From NCBI GenBank assembly GCA_963920765.1, contig OY987242.1, positions 38,429,264-38,493,263 of the forward strand: 64,000 nucleotides of DNA. The letters run 5' to 3'. Source of the stretch: Ulota crispa. Lineage: Eukaryota > Streptophyta > Bryopsida > Orthotrichales > Orthotrichaceae. The notes beneath the pieces are model-generated. The model was not told where the DNA came from. It worked only from the letters and a program-made list of their open reading frames with translations, and did no database searches. The translations under genes were made by a program, and so were the position numbers. Positions 22,562 to 36,640 of the stretch are shown here, one piece after another (position 1 is the stretch's first letter; the number at the start of each line of letters is the position of its first letter).

Positions 22562-25500
22562 ATGGTGGGAATATCTTTTAAAATTTCCAAGAGTGGCACT
22601 CGGTACATACCAAAGCTCTCTTCCAATGTGAAGGTTTCGAGACATGACGTCGCAGCTGACGAGAATGGAGGCCATGTCAATGGGATCAAGCAGCAGGCGG
22701 GGTTTCCTAACCCGAAGCGGCCACTGTCCGATGGATTGGACAGTCCTGCAAAGAAAATTCGTGGAGAGGTGTGTCAATGACTTTATCGTTTTTGTTGTGA
22801 ATTCGTTTTTGAGAATTCCAGGTGCACTGACTTCTATCACGTTTACCGTCAGCCACCTTCCTGAACATTCTGAGTCTTGTAATCTGAAAGATTTGCTGAA
22901 TTGCTCGAATTTTCGTAGGAGTAGAATGGTACTCAAAAGTGGATTTTAAAGTTAAGCATCCGTTTATCGCTGGTATTTACCACACAGTGTCTCGGGTGAG
23001 AGGAACAGACCTGCCTTGGCTCGATAAAGACATAGTTCTACATATCTTAGTCTCTTGTACGATGGTTGTTTTGTAATTTTATTATGTTCAATCAAAGCTT
23101 TAACACAGCTTTGATATAAATGTTCTATGTTGGAGCTTTCTTGTAGTTATGCACTCTTTTTGACTCCTGATCTTCTTTACCCATGTTCATTGCTGTTCTA
23201 GACATTTCCATACAGTTGGCAAGCTCTGCTAACAAATTTCAATTTTGACTGGATGGTGGACACATTGTAGGTTTCTGTTCGGAGTGCTAATGGCGATTTT
23301 CGGACGCGATACCTGGATCCTCTGGGGCGCAATGTTCCGAAAGGTAAGTTTAGTCTTCTCTTGCATGACGTATATAACACGTCTACTAATTGAGTTTTCT
23401 ATGCAACGACCGCCGACTTTTTAGTTCTTGCATGATTCAAGGAGGTTTGTCGATCAGTTTATGATGTTACCGTCTGGTATTATTCACGTCGTTTAATTTT
23501 TTTTGCCTCGTTCTGTTGCTGATTTCCAGATGCCAAGGCTTCATTTGCGATCAATCTGTTTCCTGATGGTTTTTCAATCGATAAACCTACGGAGGTACGT
23601 TCTCGCAGCCGACGTGTAGTTTGACAGCTTAGGGTTCTGAATTGTGTTATGAGAAGTGCAGTCTCTTCTTGCATATACGCATGGGGATAATCCGTTCAAA
23701 CTTTCTTAAGTTTTAACTTTCTTCCAATCTTTTTTGACAGAAGGGGATGCTGCCACCTTCCGCCTTAGAAGTGTCTGAGTTGCACCTGTTACCCTATGAC
23801 CGCAATACTGGTGACTTCTTAAGGGTGCAATACTCACCATTGTTCTCTGCCCCCACAGAAGTTATAGATTTCGTTAACGCAAGTCATTATCCTGTTGGTA
23901 TTGAAAGAATACTTGTGAGTTAATGAGAAATGAACCCCAAGTTTTGGCTTCATAACCTCCTACTTCTGCTGCTTGACGTGCTTGCTGAGAATTGTTATGT
24001 TGCTTGGGAGCAGGCCATTGACGGTGGATGGATTCCCAGTACATTGCTCCAGGACATACCGTGCAAGTACATTGATGGTTGTGTTGTTTGCGAGGTTAGT
24101 CTTCCACTTGTGGTGGCCTTCTAAGTTTATGTACTTCGAAGTGATCTCTGACAGAGTCAGAAGAGTTAGGACTTTGAGGATCGGGTATTTTACTTTATCA
24201 TTGCCTAGTTACTGATAGCCTTGCGTCATGCAAAGTCTAAAAGGACAGCACTGTTGGTGCGTTTTATCTCCCAGCTTCGTGACTACAGAAATAGTCTTCA
24301 CGCTCCAGTTGGAGAAACTCTTCAAGTATTGCCTCAGCTCGGAAGAGATGCAGATTGGATGCCCACTGTACAACGCGTGCTGCTGCAACGAAACAGCGGG
24401 AACATTTTTAAAGACCTGAAATCCATGGATTTTGACGGTTGGTCTTATCGAGAGTGTCTGGTGGGTCTCCTTCCTGCATCATCGTGCATGTTGTTTGTGA
24501 TAGAAGTTTGACTCTGCTTTGTAAGGTCGAACATGCTATCGAAGATTCATGTGACGCATTGAAGGATTTCTCCTCATGTCGGTAACTGAGAGCTTGGGAT
24601 TATGTATGTTTACAGGAGTTGGAAGCTAGACTAATCAACACTGTGCAACCTCCACTTTGTTTGGACCCAACTCCGGATGTTGCCAAAGAAGCCTACATAA
24701 CTAACTACAATAAGGTTCGATTGTAGTTCCGATATGTTGTTTTTCCATGCTGCTTCTGAATATGTTATCATGTTTGTAGTTCAATGCTTGGTTCTATTAC
24801 CCAATACGTACTTGATGGGCTTCCTCTTAGTGTTTCGAGGGATTTGCATTGCGCTACACCAAAATGAGCAGAATCTGGATGTGATGGTGTGTTTTGCTTC
24901 ACTTGCATATATTGCAGTCAAAATATAACATTATTTACGGGAGGTATCGGAAAACCTCTGGTTCCTTACGAGAACGAAGACTGCATATTGCTGCCGCTGC
25001 CAAAGTTTTGTCGAGAGCCGATGGATTGGCTAAGCGCCGGAGATCAAGTGCTGAGGGAGGGCTGGCAGGTGGTCCAGTCTTTATTAACGATCTTGTTCCT
25101 GGTGTTCATCATTCTGCGGTGGTATCTCCAGGTATGTCATGTTTCTTGATGATATCCTCTCTCTTATAGTCGTCACATCTAATCCAGAATTTGTCACGTT
25201 GGATGTCCGTATTTAATTCGGTGATGGGTTTTTGTGACATTGCAGGCGGACTACTCAAAAGTCAAGAGGCTGCGAAGTTTTCTCAAGCAAGTCCCGGCCT
25301 TTATATGCAGCAACCAAGTGCTTCACAAGGCTCGCTTGGACAGCAAACATCAATGGCTCGTGGAGGAGGACTGGCACATTCAATATCTGTTCTCTCAGTT
25401 CCTTCTGGTCCTATGTCTCCTTCTTTAAGCACGCCCGCAACTCCTGCAACTCCTGCCGGTGGATATGAAGTAACAAGTAGTTTGGGGGGTGCATCATCCA

Positions 25501-28500
25501 TGCTTGGAAGAAGGGAAAGTAAAGAATCAGCAGCTGCAGCTCGGGCTGAGGCGAAGCAGATGAAGGCTAAACAGGTCGAACTTTTATAACTTTTATAGCC
25601 CTTCGTAGTCTTCTTTGCAGTTTCTGGTGCAACTAAGCTATTGTTTGTGGTATATTATGAGATTCATTCTGCATGCTTTTCTGAGAAGGTTCGATGTTCG
25701 TTCATGCAGCAACCAGGTGAAATATGTGTAATGGGATATTCTAGTATGTACTAAGTTTGTCAATTTGATGTGTGGGACGCAGGCACTGCAAGAAAGAGCG
25801 CAGTTTCAACAACGGAAGCTTCAAGAAAAACAGGATGCAAAAGAGTTGAGGGAAAAGCAGAGGAAGGAAAAATTGCAGCAGCAGCAGCAACTCAAAATAG
25901 AGAAGCAGCAACTTTCACGAAGCAACAGTCACTTGTCGTTGTTGTCTCAGCACTCAGGTTCCATCTCTATGGGTGACGGTTCTACAACTCCGCGTTCAGA
26001 GAACAGATCATCAATGGGAGACCAGAGGGAAGGAGCTGATATGGTAATTAAGATGGAACCGCAGGTAATAAATCGCCATTACATCTTTGATCCTTTCATC
26101 GTAGTTAACAACGATTGCTTTGTTTCAATGAGAATAACGATAGGATGAGCAGCAGATAAAATATCTTGCCATGTGCGAAAAATATTTTGCGGTTTGAATT
26201 TGTTGCTGACTTAGTTTTTGGAGGCACATTCCGCAGCATTGAAGCAATTCGTACCGATCATCATTTGACAGAGTTTGTATCATCTGTATTAATTTTGTTT
26301 GCTTTTTTCACAATTTTGGGTTCTTTTGCAGTTGTCTTTATTGGTGAGTTGTAAAATTAGTTGGAAATGGCCCAAAGACAGGAATTTATCTTTTAGCTCT
26401 GTTGCGGCTGTTTCTGCTCTAAGTTCTTAGTTATTTAAGCTCATTCAACCCATAAAATGCTTTGAACAAAACTTAAACTTGCTATGATACATGACTTCCT
26501 CAACTTTTTTGAAGTTTGTGTTAAAAGAAAATATTTTGCACATTGTTTACAGAAATAATTCACGTGGTTTATTTTGGAATTTTTCTTAAAGACTTTTGCC
26601 AAATTAATTTAGAGCATTTAATTTAAAAAACTACCCAAAATTAGAATTTGCATTTTTAGCAATTAAATCTCGGTGTGATAGGCTAATAATCTGAAGGTAT
26701 TAGACTGTATAATATGAACGTTAAATTTCTTGTTGTATGTGTTCAAATTATCAAAAAATTATATGCTAGTTTACTATCAAAGGAAAAATTTGGACCTTTG
26801 GTTGATTTTTGTTTTTAGTGCTCGTCCTTAAGAAATCATCCACATTTTGTGATAGGTAACTTCTTATTGCATTTAGCAGTGTCCATCAGCACCTTAAATG
26901 AAAACATGACCTGAAAGAGAATGAATGTTCCATATATGTAGCATATGTAATAAGCGGTGAGTCTCAAACAAAATTTTATGTGTTGGAATGAGTATAAATT
27001 GGTTGTTTATTATTGTCATGTAGTCTGTACTTTATCAAATAATGTCTATCTCATTCACTGTTTGTCTTCGTCAGATTAGGCTGTTATGAAAGTTGTGGTA
27101 TAAGAATGTAGCGTTCTAGCATCAGGTCGATTCTTTTGGTAAGCCTGATGTTAGAATCGATGATTGGTTGATTGAGATATGAATGAGGACTTGAATTTGT
27201 TTGCTTTTCTTTCTTCTTTCTTAATCTTTCTTGTCAGATTCTTTTACAGGAGGTTGCAAGGCCGAAGCAAGAGTTCGATACCCAAAGCCTCGAGGATGTT
27301 GAGAAAGGAAGGCAAGAGCTGCAAGTGGTGGATGCAAGAAAACAACTCGGTATGTCAAATTTATAACAGCTTCTTCCAGTTTATGGACTAGTTACTCGGC
27401 AGTCACCATGGATCCTTCCATGCCCTTGCAACCTCAGTTGCAGAACATGGTTTTTTTGGAACTGCATATGGATGTCATGCCTGATAATAATTTTGTAATG
27501 GATCGATGCTCTCGTGAGGACTAACACAATGTGAAGTGCTACAATCAGGTCAACCGATGCAGCATATGGGAATGGTGCAACAGCCTCTCCCCGTGACTCC
27601 TTTGCTGTCTCAGACTTCGGTGCCAATCTCTGGAGTGAGTTTCGGTTCAGGAATCGGGGTACAAGACCTTCGCATGGGGCCCAATCACAACTTAGGCCCT
27701 CCCGTCGGTGCAATGGCGCAAGCGCAAGCTCACGCATTGGCTTCTAATCTTGTTCCGGCTGGAGGTCCAAGCCACATGGATCAGGTACTTGTGCTCCTTT
27801 CATGTCTGTTTCATGGTAGTGGTTTAAGTAGTGTTGCCCGTTCAGTCGTTGTGTTTGCGAAGAGACAATTATGTTGAAATTTGCGAGGGTCTAGATCTTG
27901 AACAGAGTGCAAATTTGCGGGTTTCATGTGGAGAATGTACAAATGTGAATTGCTTCTGTCTGAACCCATCTGATTTACAAGCATTTACTGTTTGCTCTCT
28001 TCAGTATTCTCTGCTCGGAACGCCTCGTTTGAGTGTGCCCACTCTCGATGCGATGCTTAATAGTTGTATTATTGAGCGACGCTAATGTGATTGATAAGTG
28101 AGAAAGAGTTCAAATAACAACTTGTGACTGAAAGATATCATATCCCTCAGATGCCTTTATGTTTACTTATAAATGTGAAACTCATTCACTGTATGAACCA
28201 CTCCAGATGCAGCACTCTCTAGCACAATCTCGACAAAGGCAAAATTCCTTACCTAAACCTACAACAAGTGCAATGCAAAGTCCTGGAGTGAACGGTTCCT
28301 TCATGGTGCCTGGAAATGGCGCATTTCCTATACCTGGTGTGAAGGTAGAACCAGCAACTGGCGGACAACGTGTTACGGCAAATGGAGCTTCAGAAGATCA
28401 GGAACAAAACAAAGAAATGGAATCAATGCATAAATTAGTAGCTGCCATTCAACGGTATGCATATTCAATTATGTTGAAACGTAACTCTCTGTGTTGTTCT

Positions 28501-31489
28501 ATTGATCCGTTTGGTTAGATGTATGTTCTTAATACCAGGTCTCAAGTTATGTTTTACCGATAGGGTGCGTTCATTTAGAAGATGATTGAATAATACCCTG
28601 TTTCATGCATTCCGTAGTTGTTAGTCATTGACAATGTAGACTTTATTGTTCTTGACAGGCATGGGTTACACAACAGAAAGAAGCCTGTCGACAATGTAAT
28701 ACTTCCAAACAAATCTTCCTCGTCGTTTCACGAGTTATCAGTAGCCTTATCTGAGACTAATGATGAAGTCAAGGAGCCGATGGGCCAGCGAAGCATGGCC
28801 AATTCTCTTGTGGGTGGAAACATCAACTCTCGCAAGACCCGCTCCTTACTTTTTGTGAAAACTGAACCGAAGCCGGATCAAGCATTTCAAGGCAAGCCCT
28901 ACCGCTTTTTTCCTCATTTGATGTGCAAAGCACAAGTGTCATTCTTTCTTTTTTTCCTTGTATTTTGACATGTGAGCTTTGAACTTGTTGATGAGAATCG
29001 TGGGGTAGTTCTTTGGTAGCTAGGATAATGTTCTCCTTGGCTATGGTAGTCATGTAAGTGCAAGTGCAAATCCAAATTTACGCTTTTTAGCTTTCTAATG
29101 CATAGAGGGACAATGAATGGATTGACAAGTTATACTACTTAATTTTTATTACGAGTTCTCTGATTGGGATCAAAACCTTTAGCTGCCTCCTGAGCGAATT
29201 TTCAAGAGAACTTCAGAGTTGGGGAATGTCTGGGTGAATCATGTTTGCGGGTGTCGGCTTTTCCGTAGGAAGGCGGAGGGGCAACCTCATGGCCATTTTG
29301 TGAACGCCATCTTCCTGCCTCCTGGGTAGGAAGTTGCCACTTCCTGCAGAATGTCAAGATGGCTACTTCTCCACCTTCTTAGGGAAAACCTTACCTATTC
29401 TCAACCGTTGTCATTGTCCATTTGTACTTACCCCTTCTGAATCATGTTATGCTGGGATTCTTTAATTGGCGATATTTCTCCATCCAAATGCATCTCTCGG
29501 GTACATGATATGAGGCCGGTGACCGCATTATTTTTCCGTGTCTGTAAATGTATGTATCTTCAAATTTGTGAGGATGAATCGTACTTTATGCCGATTGTTT
29601 AGTATTATTGAATTTGAGATTAACATGCGTGGGTGAAAACAGGAGGAATGAACTTCCCACCTGCTTATCATCGTTCACGAAAACGGCTTGTCTTATGTGG
29701 TCGCGCCAAAGATAGCCTGGTGGAGGCTATTATCCAAGTTGGAGACGATCAAGAAGAAGAAGCAGTACCTCCTCATCACGTCTTGCCAACTATGTCTAAC
29801 GTTGTAAGTATTTAGTCTCTAAGTTGCGCTGAGTTTTTTCTTCTCTTACGCTGCGCATATGCATGTACACTTGGCGAATCAGCCAGTCATTTAGAAGCCG
29901 AATTTCTGTGCAGGAATGCGTAATTAATCCTTAAAACTTCATAGCTTTCTCAGAAATACTGAGATTGGTTTGGATCGTAGCCTTTCAATACTCATAACTT
30001 CTTTTAGTTGAAAGAAGAGTTACAAGTCAAACAAAGCTAACATCTGTGTGGTTAATATATCATTTTGAAGTAACGATGTCTTTTAAATCAATTTTGGAAA
30101 AAGCTGGTTAAAATTATATTTAAGAGCTCATTTTTTTCTTCTTAGCATAGCATGAGACTTATTTATTTATCTTCAAATTGGTCTTGTTAGAGCATATCAA
30201 TTTTATAGGAATCAACAGAGGCATGCAAATGTAACATATTATTCTCGGCCCCACAAACTCCCTTTCGTTTATGCTCCTATCTTACGCCAGTGTTCTTTAG
30301 TGGGATGGAATTGTTTGTTGATGAATCTTGAGGAGGGTCTCTTTTCAGAAATTGTAAATCAAACTTTGTCTTCTGATAGAATTAGCTTAAGTCGATTCTC
30401 AGGCCTAGAATGAGCTTTCTGGGTGCCTAAAGGGTTAAATATTAGGGTTCTCTTAACCCATTATGGAATGTGTCTTGATAATCAAACTATCACTTATTTG
30501 TGGCATACATTGTTGTTATTGTTCGTTGTGTCCTTCAGTTTGAATTAATGTACTTCGTCTGTGACGACCATATCAAAAGGTTTTTGAGTTTTGGCTTATT
30601 TTGCAAATGAGCGAAGCGCTAATTGTCATGATCTGTTGTTTGTATGCAGCATGTGGCAGACCGATTTGCAAAGCAGTACTGCGCTCTGGTATGTCTGCAC
30701 TGTTCATTGGTTCTCTTGTGTCTTATTTCTCATGTGTATGTTTCCAGCATTTTCCATGCCACCATTAGGACGGTCATTTTCTTTCAGTCGCATACTTCTC
30801 TTGAAACATGAGTTCTTGTATGGTTGTCATTAGTTTAACTTTTGCAGTTAATGTAAGATAGACGAGGGGGTTGAATAGAGTATGGTTGACTAAAAGATTG
30901 TGCGGACCTTTGTCTAATCATTCATCAGTTGAGGTTTGAGTTTCTTTTATTTGTATAGCTCTTTGAAGCTCTCGTAATTCGTTTTATTCTACTCGTATCA
31001 CGCCTCAGCATTCTCATATCTCACACATCGCTTCTGTGGCAGTTGAAAAAGGAGAATTATGAGCTGGTGTCAGACGAAGTTCAACAAAGCGCTCCTCGAA
31101 ACCCTGTAGTCAATGCAGCTTCAAGTGCTCGAGCCTTGCCTGCTGGTGCCTCTACTTTAGGCAACCCCCAAGCTGGCCACTTGGCAACCACGCAAAGGTC
31201 TGGAATGAATCCCCAGTTGATGCAGGGTGCTATACCAGGCAACGTAATATCTACTCATAATCCAATGCAGCCATCATCTCCTAGCCAGCTGGCTGCTACC
31301 CGGATGCCGCCCCCTTCCAATGCTCCGAGCCGGCAACAGATCATGAACACTCATTTAGGGCAACAAGCTGTTGCTCAAGGTGCAAAATCTACACAACTTG
31401 ACCCTGCTCAAGCATCTCAGATAGCCGTGCAACAACAGCATCATCAGTTGCAGCAGGTACAGATGCAGCGGCAACCCCAGCAGCAACAA

Positions 31490-31521
<32 letters not shown>

Positions 31522-32922
31522 ACATCAGATGGTGGCTGCTTCACAGTTGGCCCAGTTGACGGGTCAGGTAAGTCTTCGTCCACGTGTCCAGATTCCGATC
31601 GCTCCACTTTTCTGATTCCTGCTTGCACTTGCTCTTTAGGTGAATTTGAAATCTAAGTTGGTTTTACCACGGTTTGATGTGGGCAGGGTCAAAACTCGGT
31701 TGTCCAGTCAAACCAGCTCACGCAGCTGCAGTATATGCAGCATCAGCAGCAGCAGCAGCAACAACAACAGGCACGTCAACACCAACATCATCAGCTTCTT
31801 AATCAGCGGAAGCTCATGCTACCAGGAGCTATGGGAAACACGCTCCCAGGCATGAATAATATGAACGGAGTAGGCATGCAAGCAAATGCAGGTGGGCAAG
31901 CAAACCTAGCTAACATGGTTAACCTTGGAGGCATGAACAACGTTGGCATGGGTGGAATGAATGCAATGACATCCATGTCTGCAATGTCATCTCTTGGAGG
32001 AATGTCACCTCTTGGAAATATGGGTCAATTGGGTGCCATGAACGCGATAGGACAACAAGCAAATTTGCTTAGACCCGGAACTATGAACCAGGCTGCTGCT
32101 TTACAAGCCTCTAAAGTGCAACAACTAGCGGCTGCTGGAAGGGGAGGGAGAGGTACTGGTGTGCTTCCGAACTCTGCCGGTGTGGTTCGAAACCAGGTGG
32201 ATGCGCTCTCTGCGTTAGGAGGTGCAAACCAGGTGCATGGAGGAGCTGGCGTTTCTGCAATGGGACAGGGTATGAACCGAGGCACTAATCTTGGTTCTTT
32301 GCAACGAGCTCAAGTGGCTGGGCTTGCGTCTTCAAGGGTCCCATCCGCAAATCAGAGCTATTACTTGAATTCCCCGCAGCTTAATGCTCAGCAGCAACAA
32401 CTGAAGTCACAGAATGCTCAGCAGCTGAATTCGCAGCAACAGCAGCAGCAACTGCTCAATTCGCAGCAACAACAACAACAACAACTTCTCAATTCGCAGC
32501 AGCTGAACCCTCAACAACTCAACACGCAACAACTTAGCACCCAGCAGCTCAACCCTCAATTGAACACACAGCAGCTCAACTCTCAACAACTCAACACCCA
32601 GCAGCTCAACCCTCAACTAAACACGCAGCAGCTCAACTCTCAACAAGTAAACACGCAGCAGCTGAATCCACAACAACAGTTGAGTGGGGGTGGCAGCCTG
32701 AATACACGTGTTGGTAATCCTGCAAGTCCGCAATTGAGCGGTGGTCAAAGTTTAGGTGCGGTGGGGAACATGAGTGTAAGCTCGTCTTCTGTTGAGCTTC
32801 AGAATGCTACTCGTGCAGCAGCTGCTGCGGCTGGCCGAACTCCTGTATTGCCACCAAGGAGGCCGACTATGCCACAGCCAGGCCAACCACCACAACCGGG
32901 ACAGCCTGCGCAATCTCAGTAA
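22562..32922 (+). CDS. SPT20: Plant SPT20-like (PHL-type) SAGA-associated protein
   Basis: Predicted nuclear transcription co-regulator related to the SAGA subunit Spt20; the Arabidopsis relative is PHYTOCHROME-DEPENDENT LATE-FLOWERING. My model has 18 phase-consistent exons: 22562-22768, 23271-23343, 23530-23594, 23741-23824, 24014-24094, 24275-24460, 24616-24714, 24918-25131, 25246-25574, 25783-26064, 27250-27349, 27549-27784, 28207-28454, 28659-28891, 29643-29803, 30650-30688, 31043-31567, 31687-32922; about 1465 aa. The N-terminus has the family signature (GISFKISKSGTRY). Exons 3-5 carry the Spt20 core: INLFPDGFSIDKP, LLPYDR, then AIDGGWIPSTLLQDIPCKYI. LCLDPTP is in exon 7. Exon 10 is a Gln/Lys/Glu-rich coiled coil. 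Exons 17-18 are Gln-, Met- and Gly-rich with an LN-QQ repeat. The intron after 28891 uses a GC donor. Confidence 0.93.
31478..31530 (+). repeat. Polyglutamine CAG/CAA tract in exon 17 of the SPT20-like gene
   Basis: A mixed CAG/CAA run encodes an almost pure Gln stretch of about 15 residues (Gln with a few His). A second such run lies in exon 18 at about 31744-31770. Mixed codons make such tracts less prone to slippage than pure CAG. Confidence 0.85.
32391..32680 (+). repeat. Coding minisatellite with LN-QQ units
   Basis: Tandem in-frame units of about 15 bp encode Gln-Gln-Leu-Asn-(Ser/Thr/Pro), repeated well over a dozen times in exon 18, with interspersed pure Gln runs. Neighbouring units differ at single bases, as expected of an expanding and contracting minisatellite. 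Reading frame is kept throughout. Confidence 0.9.
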
Positions 32923-34252
32923 GTGCTTCTGAGATCGTTGCTCCAGTGTCGCTTGTATATTTGATTGTAGGTCAGAATATTAGTCCAATGAATTTTTGTA
33001 GGTAAAATCTGGTGATTAAACTTCACCTTGTCAACTGCTGTCAAGCTTGTCTTGAACTTGCTATGGAGTTTTAGTGCTCTATACTGGGCCTTCTGCGGGT
33101 CGTGTGCATTGGGATGAGCTTTGCTGTAAATCTGGGACTTCACCTGGGACTGGGTCCTATGAAAAGTGAGCCCTTGCACTGAAAACATATTGATAATGAG
33201 CTTACGATTCAGCATTTTGAACTTCTGCTCTCTGGTGTCCATTATCTATTTTAAATATCATGAAATGTAGACAAGGTGGGACTTCTGAGTTTGATTCAGA
33301 TCTACTCAATTCAGACTGACATGATTATTTACAGATACCTGTCTTCTACTATTGAAAAGCTACAAACTAAAAAAGGTTGGGGAAGAATGTAATAAACAGC
33401 TGACTGTCCATGTTGATCAAGGCAAAGCGTGCCAAGTTCGAAAGAGACTGTAGTTCATGAGAAGGCACTTTATCATTTATCACATTCAGTCCGTATTACT
33501 CTTTTGTGAATTTAACTCTAATAAATTTGTTTGCATAATGAAAGGTAATAAATTTTCTTTAAGTCCATTTATAGATGTCATCATATGTGTTCTGCTTTTA
33601 CTTACTAGAAATAGCACTTTATCCTACTAATTGAACTTTAGCTTCTTCTTCAGTTTTTTTTTATTTTTTTTTATTTTTTTTTATTTTTTTTATTTATTTA
33701 TATCAAATTCAATCATTAGGGGTGTATAATAAGACATGCAGTTGATTATAGTTTTATTTAGGTTCTTAAGTTCTTTTGAATGTAAACTCTTAGTATACCA
33801 ATTGCAATCTTGCAAACTAAACCCTTGTTCAATTTGAATCCTGTGTGAAGTTAACGTAGCGTTTTCCAACATGTTATGTGACCTAAAACGAAGCTGAATC
33901 GAACATAGAATGAAACTTGATTTAGCTTATTTCTTAAGTTAAGGACTTTAGTATTTTAGAGGATAAACTTCTCACTATAATCATGATTTACCTTACAAGG
34001 ATGATTTTGAAAGCTCAACAAGCACATTACCCTTTGAAACCAACTATTGGATATTTTAACACAAATAATAATGGGCATATGAATTTGATGTTTTTGTACT
34101 AGAAATAGCTTGGATTCCTTATGTTTGTCAAGTCGTTCAAACTTAAAAATTTAGTACTATATGCCAATTATCAATGTTTGTAAAATGCAAGTCAAGTGGA
34201 GAATCAAACCCCGCCAAAGGCACACCATTTTTTTCTACTGTTGTTGGGTTAA
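32923..34252. other. 3' region of the SPT20-like gene and gene-free DNA
   Basis: The first few hundred bases are probably the 3' untranslated region. A simple T-rich repeat of period about 11 (TTTTTTTTTA) lies at 33653-33700. No further gene is seen. Confidence 0.5.
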
Positions 34253-35230
34253 CCCCTCATCGCCTAAGGCCCAAAGAGGGTTTAGGGCATCCTTGCTTTT
34301 CAAGTGTTGTAAGTTTCAATGTTAGTGGAGTATGAAAATTTCAATCGTGCAATCTTGTAGTATGCATGTTGTAGATGATGTGGATCAAATTTGGGGTCAT
34401 TTGACCACATGGATTGGAAGATTATAATGTTTTAGTGATAATAAAAGATGCTGAAATTTTCCTAAAAATACATTTGGAGGTGAAATTTCATATCTAAACC
34501 TACTCAAATGAAAAATAAATAAACTATAAAGTGATTCAAACCAATATACACACATTGGTGAAAGAAATTATCAATTAATATACTCATTTTGTGTGTGCAA
34601 AATTGTTTTGAAATGTCAAAAAACAATGAAAAAAGTAGCCAAAAATCACATCTATGGCTAAACCTCCCTCTACTAAAATGCTTCTCATTCATTCATATCT
34701 TCTTGGATTGATATGAAATTTTAACCACAGCTACTAGACTAGTATGCGCAACTTTTCCAATAAAAATTATTGATAAAAAAAGTTTCTATATAGAAGTTAT
34801 AAGCCACCAAAGTTCACTATATTGCGATAATGTGTGGATTTAGAACTTTGAGTTGCTCCTACAAATTCAAGAAAACTTGGACTAATGTGAAAATTCTACT
34901 ACATTTACTAGACTTTAAGGGGAACAAAATGCAACTGTTTTTTTTTATTGAAAACAAGCATTTGATGAAAAAGATACAAGCCCTCAAAGTTGCAGCCATC
35001 ATAATGCCGTATGGTAAACTCAAATTGACCCTGTGAACTTTGAATGGCTTTCACAAACTCAATATGTATCAAATTGATCTAAAAATTCTATCATAGAAAA
35101 TTAGACTAGTATGTGCAATTTTGTCAACAAATTTTACTAAATTTGGAAAATCAATGCAAAAGTTATAGCACTTCTAATTGCAAAGATGGATTGCTAGAGG
35201 ACAAAAATTGTCCCCTTAAGCAATGAGGGG
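34253..35230. mobile_element. TTAA-flanked element F
   Basis: TTAA at 34249-34252 precedes CCCCTCATCGCCTAAGG. At the other end CCTTAAGCAATGAGGGG precedes TTAA at 35231-35234. The inverted ends match at 15 of 17 positions, and the TTAA flank is perfect on both sides. At 978 bp it encodes no transposase. The core GATTGGAAGATTATAATG lies near 34410-34430, shared with copies A1, A2, B1 and B2. Confidence 0.75.
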
Positions 35231-35234
35231 TTAA

Positions 35235-36280
35235 CATCTCAATAATGGACTATAGTGCTAAAATAAAAGTAGAAGAATTTTCTTGGGTGCACATTTAGTG
35301 CCACAAATTTTGTTGTTATTCATGTTTCATCTCCATTTTGTTTATAATTCCATCTTTAGATCTCAAAATTTGAATGAAGTTGTACCTTCTTCCAAGTATT
35401 TCAACAAAAAGATCTCTAGCAACTAGATTTCAAAAAAAAAGTTGTAAAGGAGTTATACAAGGTTGGCTAAAAATAGATCTTAGATGCACTACCAATGAGG
35501 TTGAGGAGTTGGTAAACAATACACACATGAGGTTCTCTTCTAGACCCACTTCATAGCCACTTGTTTGGATAAATGCCCATAAGAGCGTTTGCATGTTGGA
35601 CTAGGTCAAATCATGGTCTTTCCGACTTGAATAGCAATCCTATTGCACCATGTTTCCAAATACTACGTTGGTCTATTACAGAGATGAAATGTAAGTCAAA
35701 AACAAATTGCAATGCAACAAGCCTTGGCCATGTCCTCAAAGTTTGAAATCCCATGAGTAATTTGTACCTTTTTGCATTATATTTTGCTTGATTCTTGGGT
35801 GCTTGCACTAGGATTCAAGAAACTTTGAACTAGTACACAAACAAATATTGAATCTTACAATCGTAAATTGAAGGACTATTCCTTGTATTGATTTTTGCCA
35901 CAACTTGGCATGGTGTGGCAATCACCAAGTCCCTTTGTGAGGCCATGGTATAGATTAATTTGATGAGAGTCAATGGAGCCCATAGTGATGGAATTCAAAA
36001 GTTGAAAGTTAGCCAAATTTGAGGACATCTCTCCTTGAACTCAACAATTCCATCACTAAGTAATACGATGTTTCTTGTTTCCTATATTGATCATATTTTA
36101 CCAACACTTGTCCAACTTAGTACATTGACCCTTTAATGACCACACGACTAGCCGATGGTCAATCTGCGTGTATTTCACTTACATCTAGTTGTTAATGGGT
36201 TAACATTCAAACAATGATAAGTCTTTTTGTTTGTAAATGCATATAGATTCTTCATTATTAATTATTCAACATAATCAATA
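35235..36280. other. Gene-free AT-rich DNA
   Basis: No gene seen. Two partial TTAA-element ends occur (TTGACCCTTTAATG at about 36125 and AATGGGTTAAC at about 36190), too close together and too weak to call an element. Confidence 0.4.
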
Positions 36281-36640
36281 CCTTAAATGAGGTTGTTTGT
36301 TTGTTTGTTTGTTGCATTGAGATCTTCCAAACCATGTGTTGTCTGATTGCATGCTTGGTACTATCAGAAAGCTCTTGGCAAGGAGGGGTGCACAAATTTG
36401 ATTCTGTGACATTTGGGCCTACAATAGGAAAGTTAATGAATTTTGAAAAAAAATTATGGATTAAAAATTTAGAAATTTACTTTTCCTTTTATTTTGGTGG
36501 CATTCTTGATATTATCAAAAAGCTCTTGCCAAGGAGGGGTGCACGGGCTAGGTTTTGTGGCATTTTGAATTACTTTCACCTTTTCACTTTTACTTTTACT
36601 TTTACTTTATTCAAAAAAAGAAAAAGAAAAGGGAAAACAT
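36281..36640. repeat. Dispersed repeat with a (TTTG)n run
   Basis: Contains GTTTGTTTGTTTGTTTG, then AAGCTCTTGGCAAGGAGGGG, which occurs twice here (about 36369 and 36522), and a CTTTTA simple run at 36586-36610. Related copies in reverse orientation lie at about 43600-43940 and 48690-48895. The (TTTG)n run is reminiscent of a retroposon tail, but no Pol III promoter boxes were identified. Confidence 0.55.

Noticed and set aside
31389-32616. Antisense open frames across the Gln-rich exons (31389-31628, 32025-32285, 32407-32616)
   Set aside because: They are low-complexity reverse readings of CAG/CAA repeats in a well-supported exon.
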